A stretch of 64,000 nucleotides of DNA from Acidobacterium sp. S8 (GCF_009765985.1 NZ_LMUM01000037.1:798747-862746); one strand, 5' to 3'. Counted from the stretch's first letter, positions 15,732 through 24,663 are shown. Notes: generated by a model not told the origin, from the letters alone. Made by a program: numbers and translations.

Positions 15732-17105
15732 GTGCACTCTGAAGCAAAACCCGCTCTTCAAAACGAAACCATTGTCGCCATATCCACGCCGCCCGGGCGT
15801 GGAGGCATCGGCATCGTGCGCCTCTCTGGTCCTCGCGCGCAGGAAATCGCTCTACCCCAACTGAATCTGCGCAGCGGTCTCGAACACGCGCGAGCGAAAT
15901 TTGCCGAGGTTCTCGATCCCGAGACACAACAGAAACTCGACGAAGCCGTCGTCACTTACTTCGCCGCGCCCAATTCCTACACAAGCGAGGACATCGTCGA
16001 GATCGCCGCGCACGGCTCGCCCGTCATTCTCGATCTGCTCGTAAGGCAATCACTCGCTCGCGGCGCGAGACTCGCCAATCCCGGTGAATTTACCGAGCGC
16101 GCTTTTCTTTCCGGGCGCATCGATCTCACGCAGGCCGAAGCGGTGCGTGACCTGATCGAATCGCAAACGCTCTATCAGGCGCGTGTCGCAGCGCAGCAAC
16201 TAGGCGGAGCGCTCTCACGCCGCATCCAGCCGGTCAAGCAAACCCTGATGGAATTGATCGCTGTGCTGGAGGCGGGTATCGATTTCGCTGAGGACGATAT
16301 CGACATAACCCCCGACGCGCAGATCATCGCCCGAATCACCGCGATAGAAAAACCGCTGGCAGAGCTGGCGCAGTCATTCGAGCAGGGCAGAATCATCCAT
16401 TCCGGTCTGGCGCTCGCCATCGTGGGTCGCCCGAATGTCGGCAAGTCGTCGCTTTTTAATCGTCTGGTAGAACGCGAACGCGCCATCGTGACGCCCATCG
16501 CCGGAACCACGCGCGATTTAGTAACTGAAACAGTTGCAATTGGCGGCATCCCCATCAAGTTTGTGGATACCGCTGGCCTGCGCGATTCCGACGACACCGT
16601 CGAGTCCATCGGAATTCAGAAATCGCGCGAAGCTCTGGCCGATGCCGATCTGGTGCTCGTAGTCCTCGACGGCTCCGCTCAGATGAGTGCAGAGGATGCC
16701 AGCCTGATCGCCTCCGTGTCGGACCGTCGTGCCATCGTCGTTCGCAATAAATCCGACCTGGCTTCCAACGTCGTTACTCCAGAAAGCACAGCAGCTACTG
16801 TACCGACATCGGCTCTCACTGGTGAAGGTATCGAAAATCTGCGGAGCGCCATCCTGCAGCTCATCCGAGGCTCAAGTGCTGCAAGCGAAGACGGCATGCT
16901 GACCAACCTGCGTCAGCAGCAGGCAGTCTCTACCGCGCTCGAAGGTCTTACAGCCGCGAAAGCAGCGGTGAATAATAAAATCCCCCACGAGATGCTGCTG
17001 CTCGATCTCTACGCAGCCCTTCGCCAACTCGACGCCCTGACCGGCGAGACCACTCCTGACGACGTTCTGAACCTGATCTTCTCCACCTTCTGTATCGGAA
17101 AGTAA
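15732..17105 (+). CDS. mnmE: tRNA modification GTPase MnmE
   Basis: GTPase that with MnmG installs the carboxymethylaminomethyl group on U34 of certain tRNAs; 457 residues, normal length. Translation starts at GTG 15732, 3 bases after khpB. The N-terminal formyl-folate-binding domain (TIVAISTPPGRGGIGIVRLS) is at 12-31; a helical domain with the inserted G domain follows: P-loop GRPNVGKSSLFN (about 232-243), DTAG (about 279), NKSD (about 340); the terminus FSTFCIGK carries the conserved CxGK Cys. mnmG is not in the window. Confidence 0.98.
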   Translation: MHSEAKPALQNETIVAISTPPGRGGIGIVRLSGPRAQEIALPQLNLRSGLEHARAKFAEVLDPETQQKLDEAVVTYFAAPNSYTSEDIVEIAAHGSPVILDLLVRQSLARGARLANPGEFTERAFLSGRIDLTQAEAVRDLIESQTLYQARVAAQQLGGALSRRIQPVKQTLMELIAVLEAGIDFAEDDIDITPDAQIIARITAIEKPLAELAQSFEQGRIIHSGLALAIVGRPNVGKSSLFNRLVERERAIVTPIAGTTRDLVTETVAIGGIPIKFVDTAGLRDSDDTVESIGIQKSREALADADLVLVVLDGSAQMSAEDASLIASVSDRRAIVVRNKSDLASNVVTPESTAATVPTSALTGEGIENLRSAILQLIRGSSAASEDGMLTNLRQQQAVSTALEGLTAAKAAVNNKIPHEMLLLDLYAALRQLDALTGETTPDDVLNLIFSTFCIGK

Positions 17106-17549
17106 TGTGGCTTTCCGCAGTCATGTGCACAGGAAGACTTATTTCGCGCCTATGATCCAGAGATAGCAAGGATTCTTCCCATCCGCAGCCAGCACACGCT
17201 GCATGGCTGGAGTCCATGTCTCTCGGTGATTCAGCGCTTTCATCCGAGATCCACCACCTTGACCGACCTCTTTTTGCAGAGGACAAACGACTACGTGGAA
17301 GGGCGAGAAAATGGCGCGTCATAAAGCAGTATCGGACGGCTCAAATTGCACGCACAGTTCAAAACCCGGGCTTGTTAAAGCCGAATCTGTATAGGTTACG
17401 GGATCGTGAACGCCGATTTCAGCCCTTTTTTATCGGAAGGCTGCCCCGGAATCAGCCAATACCAGTGAATTTATCGGGTTAAACTGCGATTTTCGATAAA
17501 CTAGGATGTGTCGTAGAGATCCGCTATCCGGAAAACGAGGTAATCCAAA
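17106..17549 (+). promoter_or_regulatory. mnmE-ahcY intergenic region with structured ahcY leader
   Basis: No convincing gene lies in this 444-base gap. From 17369 on it is rich in stems: GGCTT-GTTA-AAGCC (17369-17382); CCGAT (17413-17417) with ATCGG (17432-17436); and CAGCC (17420-17424) with GGCTG (17439-17443). The last two interleave like an H-type pseudoknot. A second CAGCC (17453-17457) could pair with the same GGCTG instead. This is a switch-like layout ahead of ahcY, a gene often under SAH riboswitch control, but the known SAH riboswitch consensus is not recognised here. Confidence 0.35.
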
Positions 17550-18977
17550 ATGGCAACTGCAACATTGGAACGTGCTGCTGACTATAAAGTCGCGGATATG
17601 TCCCTGGCTGACTGGGGACGTAAAGAAATTTCGATAGCCGAGCACGAGATGCCCGGCCTGATGTCGATCCGGCGCAAGTACGCTGCGGAAAAGCCTTTGG
17701 CTGGAGTTCGCGTTACCGGCTCGCTGCACATGACGATCCAGACTGCTGTGCTCATTGAGACCTTGACCGATCTCGGTGCCGACGTGCGCTGGGCAAGCTG
17801 CAACATTTTCTCCACGCAGGATCATGCTGCTGCCGCCATCGCCGCCGCCGGCATTCCTGTCTTCGCCTGGAAGGGCGAGTCACTCGAAGAGTATTGGGAC
17901 TGCACCTACAAGGCGCTCTCGCACCCCGACGGCACAGGCCCGCAACTTGTTGTCGATGACGGCGGCGACGTCACGCTGCTCATCCATAAAGGGTATGAGC
18001 TGGAAGAAGGCGATAACTGGGTCAACACGCCATCTTCAAATCACGAAGAGCAGGTTATCAAGGACCTCCTGAAGCGCGTTCATGCAGAGAATCCGCAGCA
18101 CTGGCATAACGTTGTGAAGGAATGGCGCGGCGTCTCTGAAGAGACGACCACGGGTGTGCATCGTCTCTACAAGATGAAGGAACAGGGCAAGCTGCTGATT
18201 CCTGCCATCAACGTGAACGACTCGGTAACGAAGTCAAAGTTCGACAACCTCTACGGCTGCCGTGAGTCGCTGGCCGACGGCATCAAGCGCGCCACTGACG
18301 TCATGGTTGCGGGCAAGGTCGCCGTGATCTGCGGGTATGGCGATGTAGGCAAAGGCTCGGCGCACTCGCTGCGAGGTATGGGCGCCCGCGTCATCGTCAC
18401 CGAGATCGATCCGATCAACGCGCTGCAGGCTGCGATGGAAGGTTTTGAAGTCGCTCCCATCGAGGACACCCTTGGACGCGGCGACATCTACGTCACCTGC
18501 ACCGGCAATCTCGATGTCATTACCCTCGAACACATGAAGGCGATGAAGGATCAGGCGATCGTCTGCAACATCGGCCACTTCGACAATGAGATCCAGATGG
18601 ATCGCCTCAACGAAGAAGCTGGCGTTAAGAAGATCAACATCAAGCCGCAGGTAGACCAGTACACCTTTCCTAAAGGAAACAGCATCTTTGTGTTGGCGGA
18701 AGGCCGCCTGGTGAATCTGGGCTGTGCTACCGGACACCCGAGCTTTGTGATGAGCAACAGCTTTGCCAATCAGACTCTGGCGCAGATTGATCTTTGGAAG
18801 AATAAGGACGTCTACAACATTGACGTATATACGCTGCCGAAGAAGCTCGACGAGGAAGTGGCTCGCCTGCACCTGGAAAAGATTGGCGTAAAGCTCACGA
18901 CACTCACTCCCAAGCAGGCTGAGTATCTGGGTGTTTCGCAGGAAGGCCCGTACAAGCCCGATCATTACCGTTATTGA
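17550..18977 (+). CDS. ahcY: Adenosylhomocysteinase (SAH hydrolase)
   Basis: NAD-dependent enzyme that splits S-adenosylhomocysteine to adenosine and homocysteine, clearing the inhibitor left by methylation; cytoplasmic, 475 residues, close to bacterial homologues with the extra internal segment. Visible motifs: [20 protein letters not shown] (about 57-76), [18 protein letters not shown] (about 82-99), the NAD loop [11 protein letters not shown] (about 260-270), [12 protein letters not shown], and the C-terminus KPDHYRY typical of the family. A conserved ribosome site (GAGG) precedes the ATG. Followed by a strong terminator, so probably monocistronic. Confidence 0.98.
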   Translation: MATATLERAADYKVADMSLADWGRKEISIAEHEMPGLMSIRRKYAAEKPLAGVRVTGSLHMTIQTAVLIETLTDLGADVRWASCNIFSTQDHAAAAIAAAGIPVFAWKGESLEEYWDCTYKALSHPDGTGPQLVVDDGGDVTLLIHKGYELEEGDNWVNTPSSNHEEQVIKDLLKRVHAENPQHWHNVVKEWRGVSEETTTGVHRLYKMKEQGKLLIPAINVNDSVTKSKFDNLYGCRESLADGIKRATDVMVAGKVAVICGYGDVGKGSAHSLRGMGARVIVTEIDPINALQAAMEGFEVAPIEDTLGRGDIYVTCTGNLDVITLEHMKAMKDQAIVCNIGHFDNEIQMDRLNEEAGVKKINIKPQVDQYTFPKGNSIFVLAEGRLVNLGCATGHPSFVMSNSFANQTLAQIDLWKNKDVYNIDVYTLPKKLDEEVARLHLEKIGVKLTTLTPKQAEYLGVSQEGPYKPDHYRY

Positions 18978-18989
18978 TCGTCTGATCTA

Positions 18990-19034
18990 AAGAGAGCGGC
19001 CGGAGATGATTCAATCACTCCGGCCGCCTCTTTT
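18990..19034 (+). terminator. Intrinsic terminator after ahcY
   Basis: GCGGCCGGAG (18996-19005) and CTCCGGCCGC (19018-19027) form a perfect 10-bp GC stem around ATGATTCAATCA, extended by AAAGAG against CTCTTTT, ending in TTTT. A textbook strong terminator. Confidence 0.92.
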
Positions 19035-19140
19035 GTATACGGCAGTCTTGTGCCGGATGATTGGCAGAAGCTCTTTCACGCGACCCACACCACGACTTTT
19101 TCAGCAAAAGTGCATCTAAGCGCATTGGAGAAAGATTTCG

Positions 19141-20631
19141 ATGCGCAAGCTAGATGTATGTGGAGCGGCCCTGGTTGCCGCAGTTCTTTTTTCGACAGTT
19201 GTCGGATGTAACAAGCAAGCAGATAACGCAACACCTGCCCCAGCTGATCAGAGCCAGGGCCAGGATCCAAATGCCGATCCGGCGAGCGCGAATATGGCCC
19301 CGGCCGATCAGTCGGCGCCGGCGAATGAGAGTACCACCACCGCGCCGCGTGCAACCACCGCCGCAGCTCCTGCGTCTGCTCCAGCCTCCGGTGCAAGCGA
19401 CAATGTTCCGCCTCCGCCACCAGATCAGGAAGCAACCAGCTATCCCGAGGACAACACCGTTCCCGCATCGGATGTCAGCTCCGATCAGAGTGCGTACTAC
19501 GACCAGACCGCCGTGCAGCAGCCGGTTTATGCCCCACAGCCGCCTCCGCCGCTTCCGGTTTATGACCAGCCGGCTTGCCCCGGATCAAACTACATCTGGA
19601 CGCCAGGCTATTGGAACTACCAGCCAGCCGGATATTACTGGGTGCCCGGTGTGTGGGTCATCGCACCCTATGTCGGTGCACTTTGGACGCCGGGCTACTG
19701 GGGCTGGGGCAATAACCACTATGGTTGGAATCATGGCTATTGGGGTCCGCACATCGGCTATTACGGCGGCATCAACTACGGCCACGGTTATGTGGGCAGC
19801 GGCTACTACGGCGGCTATTGGAACCACGACAACTTCTACTACAACCGGTCGATCACGAACGTAAATACCACAGTAGTTAAAAATGTCTATGTCCACAACG
19901 TGACGATCAACAATGTGACTATCAATAACTACAACAATTCACGAGTTGCCTATAACGGCGGCCGAGGCGGCCTCACGGTACGCCCCACACCGGCAGAATT
20001 GCAGGCATCTCATGAGCGCCACTTGCCTCCGCTTACCGCCCAGACACAGCACGCCCGTCAGGCAAGTCAGGACCGTGCGCAGTTCTTCAATACGAACCAT
20101 GGGCGTCCGGAGAACGTAGCTCTTGCCCGCCCTTTAGCTACGCCTTACCATGCTCCTGCGGCACAGCCGCCCGTACGTGGCGTGGCTAACCCCGGATTCG
20201 CTCGTCAGGCAGAGCCAAATCGCCCGAGCAATCAGCCACATCCGGAAAATCATCCTGCCCCGACGCCTCAGCATCCGGAACAGATGCAAACGGCTCGTCC
20301 GGAAACCCATGCTCCTCCACAGCATCCGGAAACTCGCCCGCAACCGGCGCCGCAGCAACATGTGCAGCCAACAGCGCATCCGGAAACTCACCCTGCTCCG
20401 GCAGCGCCTCGTCCAGAATCGCGCCCGCAGCCACAACCGCAACAGCATGAGCCGCAGGCGCGGCCCCAACCAGAGAACCATCCAGCGCCTGCAGCGCGTC
20501 CGGCACCGCAGCAGCAACATACTCAGCCAGCACCTCGGCCAGAGAGCCGTCCTGCTCCGGAAGCTCGACCGGAAAATCATCCAGCGCCAGCTCAGCACCC
20601 GGAGCAGCCTCACGAAGAGCATCCTCACTGA
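19141..20631 (+). CDS. Outer-surface lipoprotein with YxWxxGYW repeats and Pro/His-rich tail
   Basis: Lipoprotein of 496 residues: signal peptide with lipobox VVGC (Cys at about 23). Residues 25-140 are low-complexity Ala/Pro/Ser/Gln linker. Residues about 145-240 carry repeated aromatic motifs (YIWTPGYWNY, YYWVPGVWV, LWTPGYWGWG, GYWGPHIGYYGG), like YXWV/BcpO-type repeat proteins of unknown function. Then comes an Asn/Val-rich stretch (NVNTTVVKNVYVHNVTINNV) resembling a beta-helix rung. The last 170 residues are imperfect repeats built from HPE, RPE, NHPAP and Gln/Pro/His runs. The design suggests a cell-surface or periplasm-spanning protein; the His-rich tail may bind metal. No close function can be assigned. 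Confidence 0.78.
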   Translation: MRKLDVCGAALVAAVLFSTVVGCNKQADNATPAPADQSQGQDPNADPASANMAPADQSAPANESTTTAPRATTAAAPASAPASGASDNVPPPPPDQEATSYPEDNTVPASDVSSDQSAYYDQTAVQQPVYAPQPPPPLPVYDQPACPGSNYIWTPGYWNYQPAGYYWVPGVWVIAPYVGALWTPGYWGWGNNHYGWNHGYWGPHIGYYGGINYGHGYVGSGYYGGYWNHDNFYYNRSITNVNTTVVKNVYVHNVTINNVTINNYNNSRVAYNGGRGGLTVRPTPAELQASHERHLPPLTAQTQHARQASQDRAQFFNTNHGRPENVALARPLATPYHAPAAQPPVRGVANPGFARQAEPNRPSNQPHPENHPAPTPQHPEQMQTARPETHAPPQHPETRPQPAPQQHVQPTAHPETHPAPAAPRPESRPQPQPQQHEPQARPQPENHPAPAARPAPQQQHTQPAPRPESRPAPEARPENHPAPAQHPEQPHEEHPH

Positions 20632-20652
20632 GTCGCGGGTTACTTAGGTATA

Positions 20653-20686
20653 GGCGGACAAGTTGTTCCTTGTCCGCCATATTTTT
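20653..20686. terminator. Terminator between lipoprotein and DinB-like genes
   Basis: GGCGGACAAG (20653-20662) and CTTGTCCGCC (20669-20678) form a perfect 10-bp stem, followed on the plus strand by ATATTTTTT. It ends the lipoprotein transcript and could also act on the converging gene. Confidence 0.85.
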
Positions 20687-20697
20687 TGGCTAAAGAG

Positions 20698-21267
20698 TCA
20701 GCGCCTGCCTGCAGCTTCTACTGAATTCGTAGGGTCAGCGCCCTGCCAGCTCACATCTGCCGTGGGACCGTACGTGGAAGGCACTTCTTTATCGAGCATC
20801 CGCAAATAAACAGTGAGTTGAGTGCGGTGATGTGCAGTGTGAAGAACGCGGCGCCAGAAAATCCAGATACGCTGGCGTTGTACATCGAAGAAGGGAACCG
20901 TCTCCATCCACCATTCACCTTCCTGTTTCGCGAAGAAGGCGAGCCGCGCAACCGCCAGTTCAACAAACCGCGCTGTCGCGCTTTCAACGTCAAGAGCTGG
21001 CGGCAGTACGGTTTCCGGTGCTGGCTCAGGCGTAGCAAGAAATTCTCCAAAGAAGCGGCGCTCGGAGAGCAATTGATGCTTGAAGATATCTCGCACACTG
21101 CTGGATTTCGGATGTGGCCTGTAATCGAGATCGGCATCAGAAAAGATGCGCCAGGTAGACACAACTTTGTTGGTCTCGCTTACATACGTGTCGAGCAAAT
21201 GTTGAAAGAGCGGCTGTACGGCGCGGGGAATCAAGCTCTCCGGAATCGCTGTGTACGAGTAACGCAT
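20698..21267 (-). CDS. DinB-like four-helix-bundle protein
   Basis: DinB/YfiT-type four-helix-bundle protein, 189 residues. The metal-binding histidines of the family are suggested by IFKHQLLSERRFFGEFLA (first, about residue 68) and RRVLHTAHHRTQLTVYLRML (second pair, about 145-149). Such proteins are putative metal-dependent thiol-using enzymes or stress proteins; the substrate is unknown. Start is at the ATG 21267 with AAAGG 7 bases upstream; a GTG two codons earlier would overlap that ribosome site. It follows thrS on the same strand, 93 bases after the thrS stop. Confidence 0.82.
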   Translation of the reverse strand: MRYSYTAIPESLIPRAVQPLFQHLLDTYVSETNKVVSTWRIFSDADLDYRPHPKSSSVRDIFKHQLLSERRFFGEFLATPEPAPETVLPPALDVESATARFVELAVARLAFFAKQEGEWWMETVPFFDVQRQRIWIFWRRVLHTAHHRTQLTVYLRMLDKEVPSTYGPTADVSWQGADPTNSVEAAGRR

Positions 21268-21301
21268 AGTCACCCTTTCCAGCCAACAGTAGTGTGATCC
21301 T

Positions 21302-21332
21302 GGGCGAAGCGCGAAGCTGCTCTACTTCGCCC
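21302..21332 (-). terminator. Hairpin after thrS
   Basis: GGGCGAAG (21302-21309) and CTTCGCCC (21325-21332) form an 8-bp stem between thrS and the DinB-like gene. No T tract follows on the minus strand, so termination would be partial or factor-assisted. Confidence 0.3.
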
Positions 21333-21359
21333 CAAGGAGAAAATTACGTTAAGCCACGC

Positions 21360-23399
21360 CTATAACTCGACGGCTTTGTCTTCAATCAGCTTCACGCTAT
21401 TGGCAATAAACGTATCGAGCGGAGTAGAACCCTGATCGCCCTTACCGCGCGTGCGCACGCTCACCGCATTCGCCTCGGCTTCCTTATCTCCCATGATGAG
21501 GACGTAAGGAACCTTTTGCATCGTGAAGTCCCGAATCTTCGCGTTCATTTTTTCGTTGCGACTGTCCAGCTCTACGCGTAGTCCGGCCTTTTGTAACTGT
21601 TGCTGCACTTTTTGTGCATATTCCAGATGGCGCTCACTGATAGGCACGAGCCCGACCTGCACCGGAGCCAGCCACAACGGAAACGCACCGGCATAGTGCT
21701 CGATCAGAACTCCGAAGAAACGCTCGACGGAACCGAAGAGCGCGCGATGCACCATCACAGGCTGATGCCGCTCGCCATCTTCGCCGACATATTCAAGCTC
21801 AAAACGTGCCGGCAGATTGAAGTCGAATTGCACCGTCGAAAGCTGCCATAACCTGCCCAGCACATCGACCAGCTTGATATCGATCTTCGGCCCGTAAAAC
21901 GCCGCTTCGCCCGGAATAGTCTTGTACGGAATACCCTTCCGCTTCAGCACATTTTCGAGCGATGAAATCGCAAGCTCCCATTTTTCATCCGACCCGGCAT
22001 AACTCTGGCGATCCTTCGGATCCCAGGTGGAAAGCTCGACCTTGAAATCATTGAATCCGAATGTCTTGAGCACAGCCTGGGCAAAATCGATGCAGGCAGC
22101 CACTTCTTCTTCGATCTGTTCCGGAGTGCAGAAGATGTGCGCATCATCCTGCGTAAAACCACGCACGCGCAACAGACCGTGCATCGTGCCCGAGCGCTCA
22201 TAACGGTAGACATTCCCCAGCTCCGCATAACGAACCGGCAGATCGCGATAGCTCTTGGGCGAGTTCTTGTAGATGAGGATGTGGCCGGGACAGTTCATCG
22301 GCTTCAACCGATAGTCGGCGTCGTCCAACTCCATCTTGGTGAAGAAATTCTGCGAGTAAAATCCTTCGTGTCCGCTGGTCTGCCACAGGTTCACGCGCAT
22401 CACGTGTGGCGTGTAGACCATATCGTAACCGCGACGGATACATTCTTCGCGCATCCAGTCTTCCATGATCTTGCGGATCATCGCACCCTTCGGATGCCAG
22501 AAGATCAGGCCCGCTCCAGCAAGCTCTTGAATCGAAAACAGGTCGAGCTGCTTGCCCAGCACGCGATGATCGCGCTTGGCCGCTTCTTCCAGTCGTGCGA
22601 AGTGCTCATCCAGCTCTTTCTTTGAGAAAAATGCCGTGCCGTAAATGCGTTGCAGCTGCGGATTTTTCTCGTCGCCAAGCCAATAAGCTCCTGCAAGATT
22701 CGTCAGCTTCACCGCCTTCACACGGCCGGTTGATGGCACATGCGGGCCACGGCAGAAGTCCACAAACGCGCCATTGCGGTATAGCGAAATCTCTTCGCCC
22801 GGCTTGGTGAAGCGCTCGATGAAGTGCATCTTCATGAAGTCGTTCTCAGCCTTAAAGCGCGCAAGCCCTTCTTCGCGCGGCTCCCACTCGCGAACAAACT
22901 TCTGATCGCGCGCAACCACCTCAGCCATGCGGCCTTCAATCAGCTTCAGGTCTTCGGGCGTAAACGGCGTCGGACGATAAAAGTCATAGAAGAATCCGGA
23001 ATCGGTAGCCGGGCCGTGACCAAGCTTTGTTTCAGGAAACAGCTCAAGCACCGCCGTTGCCATCACATGCGCGGCAGAGTGGCGAACAACCTTGAGCGCG
23101 TCTGGATCTTTTTCAGTCAAAAGCTGCAGCGACACGTCCTCATTCAGAGGCGTGCTGAGATCCACCAGGCGCTCGGCCTGCGGGTCTTCCGATCCATACA
23201 TGGCTGCTTCGCTGTGCGTTTCATCGTCGTTCGCGGCAGTAGCTGCAGCGTGCAACGGCTTGATGCGCGCCACAACGGCGGCTGCAGCGAGGCGCGGCGA
23301 AATGCCGTTGGCCACATCAAACGGGGTCGATCCTGCGGGAAGTTCTTTTACGGAGCCGTCGGGAAGCTGAATTCGAATGGATTTTTCTGATGCACTCAT
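21360..23399 (-). CDS. thrS: Threonine-tRNA ligase
   Basis: Class II aminoacyl-tRNA synthetase charging tRNA-Thr, 679 residues. Domains in order: TGS (about 5-65, IRIQLPDGSVKELPAGSTPF), editing domain with HSAAHVMATAVLELFP and the SAD Cys/His motifs (about 107-270), catalytic core with motif 2 RYERSGTMHGLLRVRGFTQ and zinc-site PMNCPGHILIYKN, and the C-terminal anticodon-binding domain (PVQVGLVPISERHLEYAQKV to the end). About 30 extra residues lie between TGS and editing domains (AATAANDDETHSEAAMYGSE), a lineage-type insertion. No infC-rpmI-rplT follows, unlike in many bacteria. Confidence 0.98.
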   Translation of the reverse strand: MSASEKSIRIQLPDGSVKELPAGSTPFDVANGISPRLAAAAVVARIKPLHAAATAANDDETHSEAAMYGSEDPQAERLVDLSTPLNEDVSLQLLTEKDPDALKVVRHSAAHVMATAVLELFPETKLGHGPATDSGFFYDFYRPTPFTPEDLKLIEGRMAEVVARDQKFVREWEPREEGLARFKAENDFMKMHFIERFTKPGEEISLYRNGAFVDFCRGPHVPSTGRVKAVKLTNLAGAYWLGDEKNPQLQRIYGTAFFSKKELDEHFARLEEAAKRDHRVLGKQLDLFSIQELAGAGLIFWHPKGAMIRKIMEDWMREECIRRGYDMVYTPHVMRVNLWQTSGHEGFYSQNFFTKMELDDADYRLKPMNCPGHILIYKNSPKSYRDLPVRYAELGNVYRYERSGTMHGLLRVRGFTQDDAHIFCTPEQIEEEVAACIDFAQAVLKTFGFNDFKVELSTWDPKDRQSYAGSDEKWELAISSLENVLKRKGIPYKTIPGEAAFYGPKIDIKLVDVLGRLWQLSTVQFDFNLPARFELEYVGEDGERHQPVMVHRALFGSVERFFGVLIEHYAGAFPLWLAPVQVGLVPISERHLEYAQKVQQQLQKAGLRVELDSRNEKMNAKIRDFTMQKVPYVLIMGDKEAEANAVSVRTRGKGDQGSTPLDTFIANSVKLIEDKAVEL

Positions 23400-23469
23400 A
23401 AGATGAGATAACTGCGAAAACCTCGGTCTTTATCTCATCCATGCTAGCAGGTAGCCGCACAGAAATGCT

Positions 23470-23823
23470 CTATGCGGGTACCCGGCTGATCGCCGTTCGC
23501 AGGCTGAAACCAGCCAGTCCCAAAGCCAGAATCAGATTGATCAGCGCGCGAAAATCCAGCATGTTTTCGATCAGCCTCCCAAACGCCACCGCCATAATCG
23601 CCCATCCCAGGCACCCGGCAAAGCTCACCCAGGCCAGGGTGCGGTCAGCAGGACGTCCCACGCGCAGCAGGTTCAGTGCTGCCAGCAGCCATCCGGCAAG
23701 TGTCGTGCATTCCGCCCACAGCAAAAGCTCCGGCTTGTGGCCATATGCCTGCAAACTCCCCAGTCCATGACCAAATCCACCGAGCAGCAACAGCCATCCG
23801 AAAATTCGGTCTACCGTCTTCAT
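23470..23823 (-). CDS. Small four-helix membrane protein
   Basis: Predicted integral membrane protein, 117 residues, with four hydrophobic segments (about 5-22, 34-53, 63-83 and 88-108). Family not recognised. Its ATG overlaps the stop of the SRPBCC gene by 4 bases (ATGA), making it the third gene of the ArsR-SRPBCC operon; such operons often end with a small membrane protein of unknown function. Expression should follow ArsR control. Confidence 0.75.
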   Translation of the reverse strand: MKTVDRIFGWLLLLGGFGHGLGSLQAYGHKPELLLWAECTTLAGWLLAALNLLRVGRPADRTLAWVSFAGCLGWAIMAVAFGRLIENMLDFRALINLILALGLAGFSLRTAISRVPA

Positions 23824-24311
23824 CGAATGTTCTCGCGGTGCTCCGCTACAAAATTCGAGAACCGCTCCACTATCTCAGGCCAGCCGCCATCGACACCCTC
23901 GCGCATCTTGGCCGCGCCCGCACCATGCCGCTCCAGGCAGCGATGCTCCAGCTCCACCCGCGTCGATGCCTCCGACTCCGGGATAAACCGCACCTCAACC
24001 TCGCTCGCCTTTGCCGGATCAGGGTCATACTGCCAGTCCGGCTGCAGATGCCACGACAGCACCACCTTCGCCGGTGGCTCCCACGCCAGTACCTTGCCCC
24101 ATTCGCACTCCGTACCGTCCGTTGCGCGTTCATACCAGCGACCGCCTAGCTTGCCTTCCAGAATCGCCGTCTCGTAAGGCTGCTTGCCGATGTGATGGGT
24201 CGAAGGCCACCATCCGCCGAAAAACTCCGTAAAGATTTTGAAGGCCTTCGCCTGCGGCGCGCCAACGACGACAGTTTTCAATACCGGGGCCAAAACAGCT
24301 TCAGATGACAT
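23820..24311 (-). CDS. SRPBCC/AHSA1-like ligand-binding protein
   Basis: START-like SRPBCC domain protein, 163 residues from the ATG at 24311. AHSA1/CalC-type features: KTVVVGAPQAKAFKIFTEFF at the start, GGRWYERATDGTECEWGKVL (the central strands), PPAKVVLSWHLQPDWQYD and a final amphipathic helix (GWPEIVERFSNFVAEH). It overlaps the ArsR gene by 11 bases, and ArsR-SRPBCC pairs are a common arrangement. The fold binds small hydrophobic molecules; ligand unknown. The reading upstream of 24311 lies inside the ArsR gene in another frame and is not real. Confidence 0.85.
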   Translation of the reverse strand: MSSEAVLAPVLKTVVVGAPQAKAFKIFTEFFGGWWPSTHHIGKQPYETAILEGKLGGRWYERATDGTECEWGKVLAWEPPAKVVLSWHLQPDWQYDPDPAKASEVEVRFIPESEASTRVELEHRCLERHGAGAAKMREGVDGGWPEIVERFSNFVAEHRENIR

Positions 24312-24624
24312 GCGGTTCCTCCCATCGCTCCGCGGCCGCTTTGAAAGCAGCCAGAGCATCACCCCATAAAAGATCGAGCTCCAGCCGAAGACGAGCCACT
24401 CCCTCCGCATCGGCAGCGTAAATGCGACGCGTCCCTTCCTTGCGGTCCCTCACTAGCCCGGCCTGCTTCAAGATACGCAGGTGCTGTGAAACTGCCGGGC
24501 GGCTCACCGGAAAGTGCCCGGCCAACTCGCCCACCGACTGCGGCCGTTCAATCAAAGCGCGAAAGATGGCAAACCGTGTCCCGTCGCCCAGCGCCTCGCA
24601 TCCGGATTGAAGGTAAGCATCCAC
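24301..24624 (-). CDS. ArsR-family regulator (leaderless)
   Basis: Dimeric winged-helix repressor, 107 residues: LGDGTRFAIFRALIERPQSV, recognition helix VSRPAVSQHLRILKQAGLVR and the wing DRKEGTRRIYAAD. No metal-binding CxC motif is present, so it belongs to the non-metal ArsR group that accompanies SRPBCC proteins. Start is a GTG at 24624 without a ribosome site. The promoter (-35 TTGACA, -10 TATTAC) places the transcript start only about 3 bases upstream, implying a leaderless mRNA. Overlapping inverted repeats on the start codon are likely autoregulatory operators. It controls the three-gene operon 24624-23470. Confidence 0.9.
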   Translation of the reverse strand: MDAYLQSGCEALGDGTRFAIFRALIERPQSVGELAGHFPVSRPAVSQHLRILKQAGLVRDRKEGTRRIYAADAEGVARLRLELDLLWGDALAAFKAAAERWEEPHVI

Positions 24625-24635
24625 TTACCGTAAGT
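24612..24635 (-). promoter_or_regulatory. ArsR operator overlapping its own start codon
   Basis: Two nested palindromes share one arm: GGTAAG-CATCCA-CTTACC (24612-24629) and ACTTAC-C-GTAAGT (24623-24635). They cover the GTG start and the -10 element, so bound repressor would block both polymerase and translation start. Inferred from symmetry and position. Confidence 0.6.
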
Positions 24636-24663
24636 AATAACTAACCAAATAAAGACTTGTCAA
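24634..24663 (-). promoter_or_regulatory. Promoter of the ArsR operon
   Basis: On the minus strand a perfect -35 TTGACA (24663-24658), an 18-base spacer and TATTAC (24639-24634). Expected transcription start is near 24627, three bases before the GTG start codon. Confidence 0.65.

Noticed and set aside
17216-17482. 88-codon plus-strand frame before ahcY
   Set aside because: Arg-rich composition typical of non-coding GC-rich DNA, no ribosome site, and it overlaps the structured leader.
17106-17549. Known SAH riboswitch ahead of ahcY
   Set aside because: The known consensus core was not recognised; only a generic pseudoknot-capable layout is reported.
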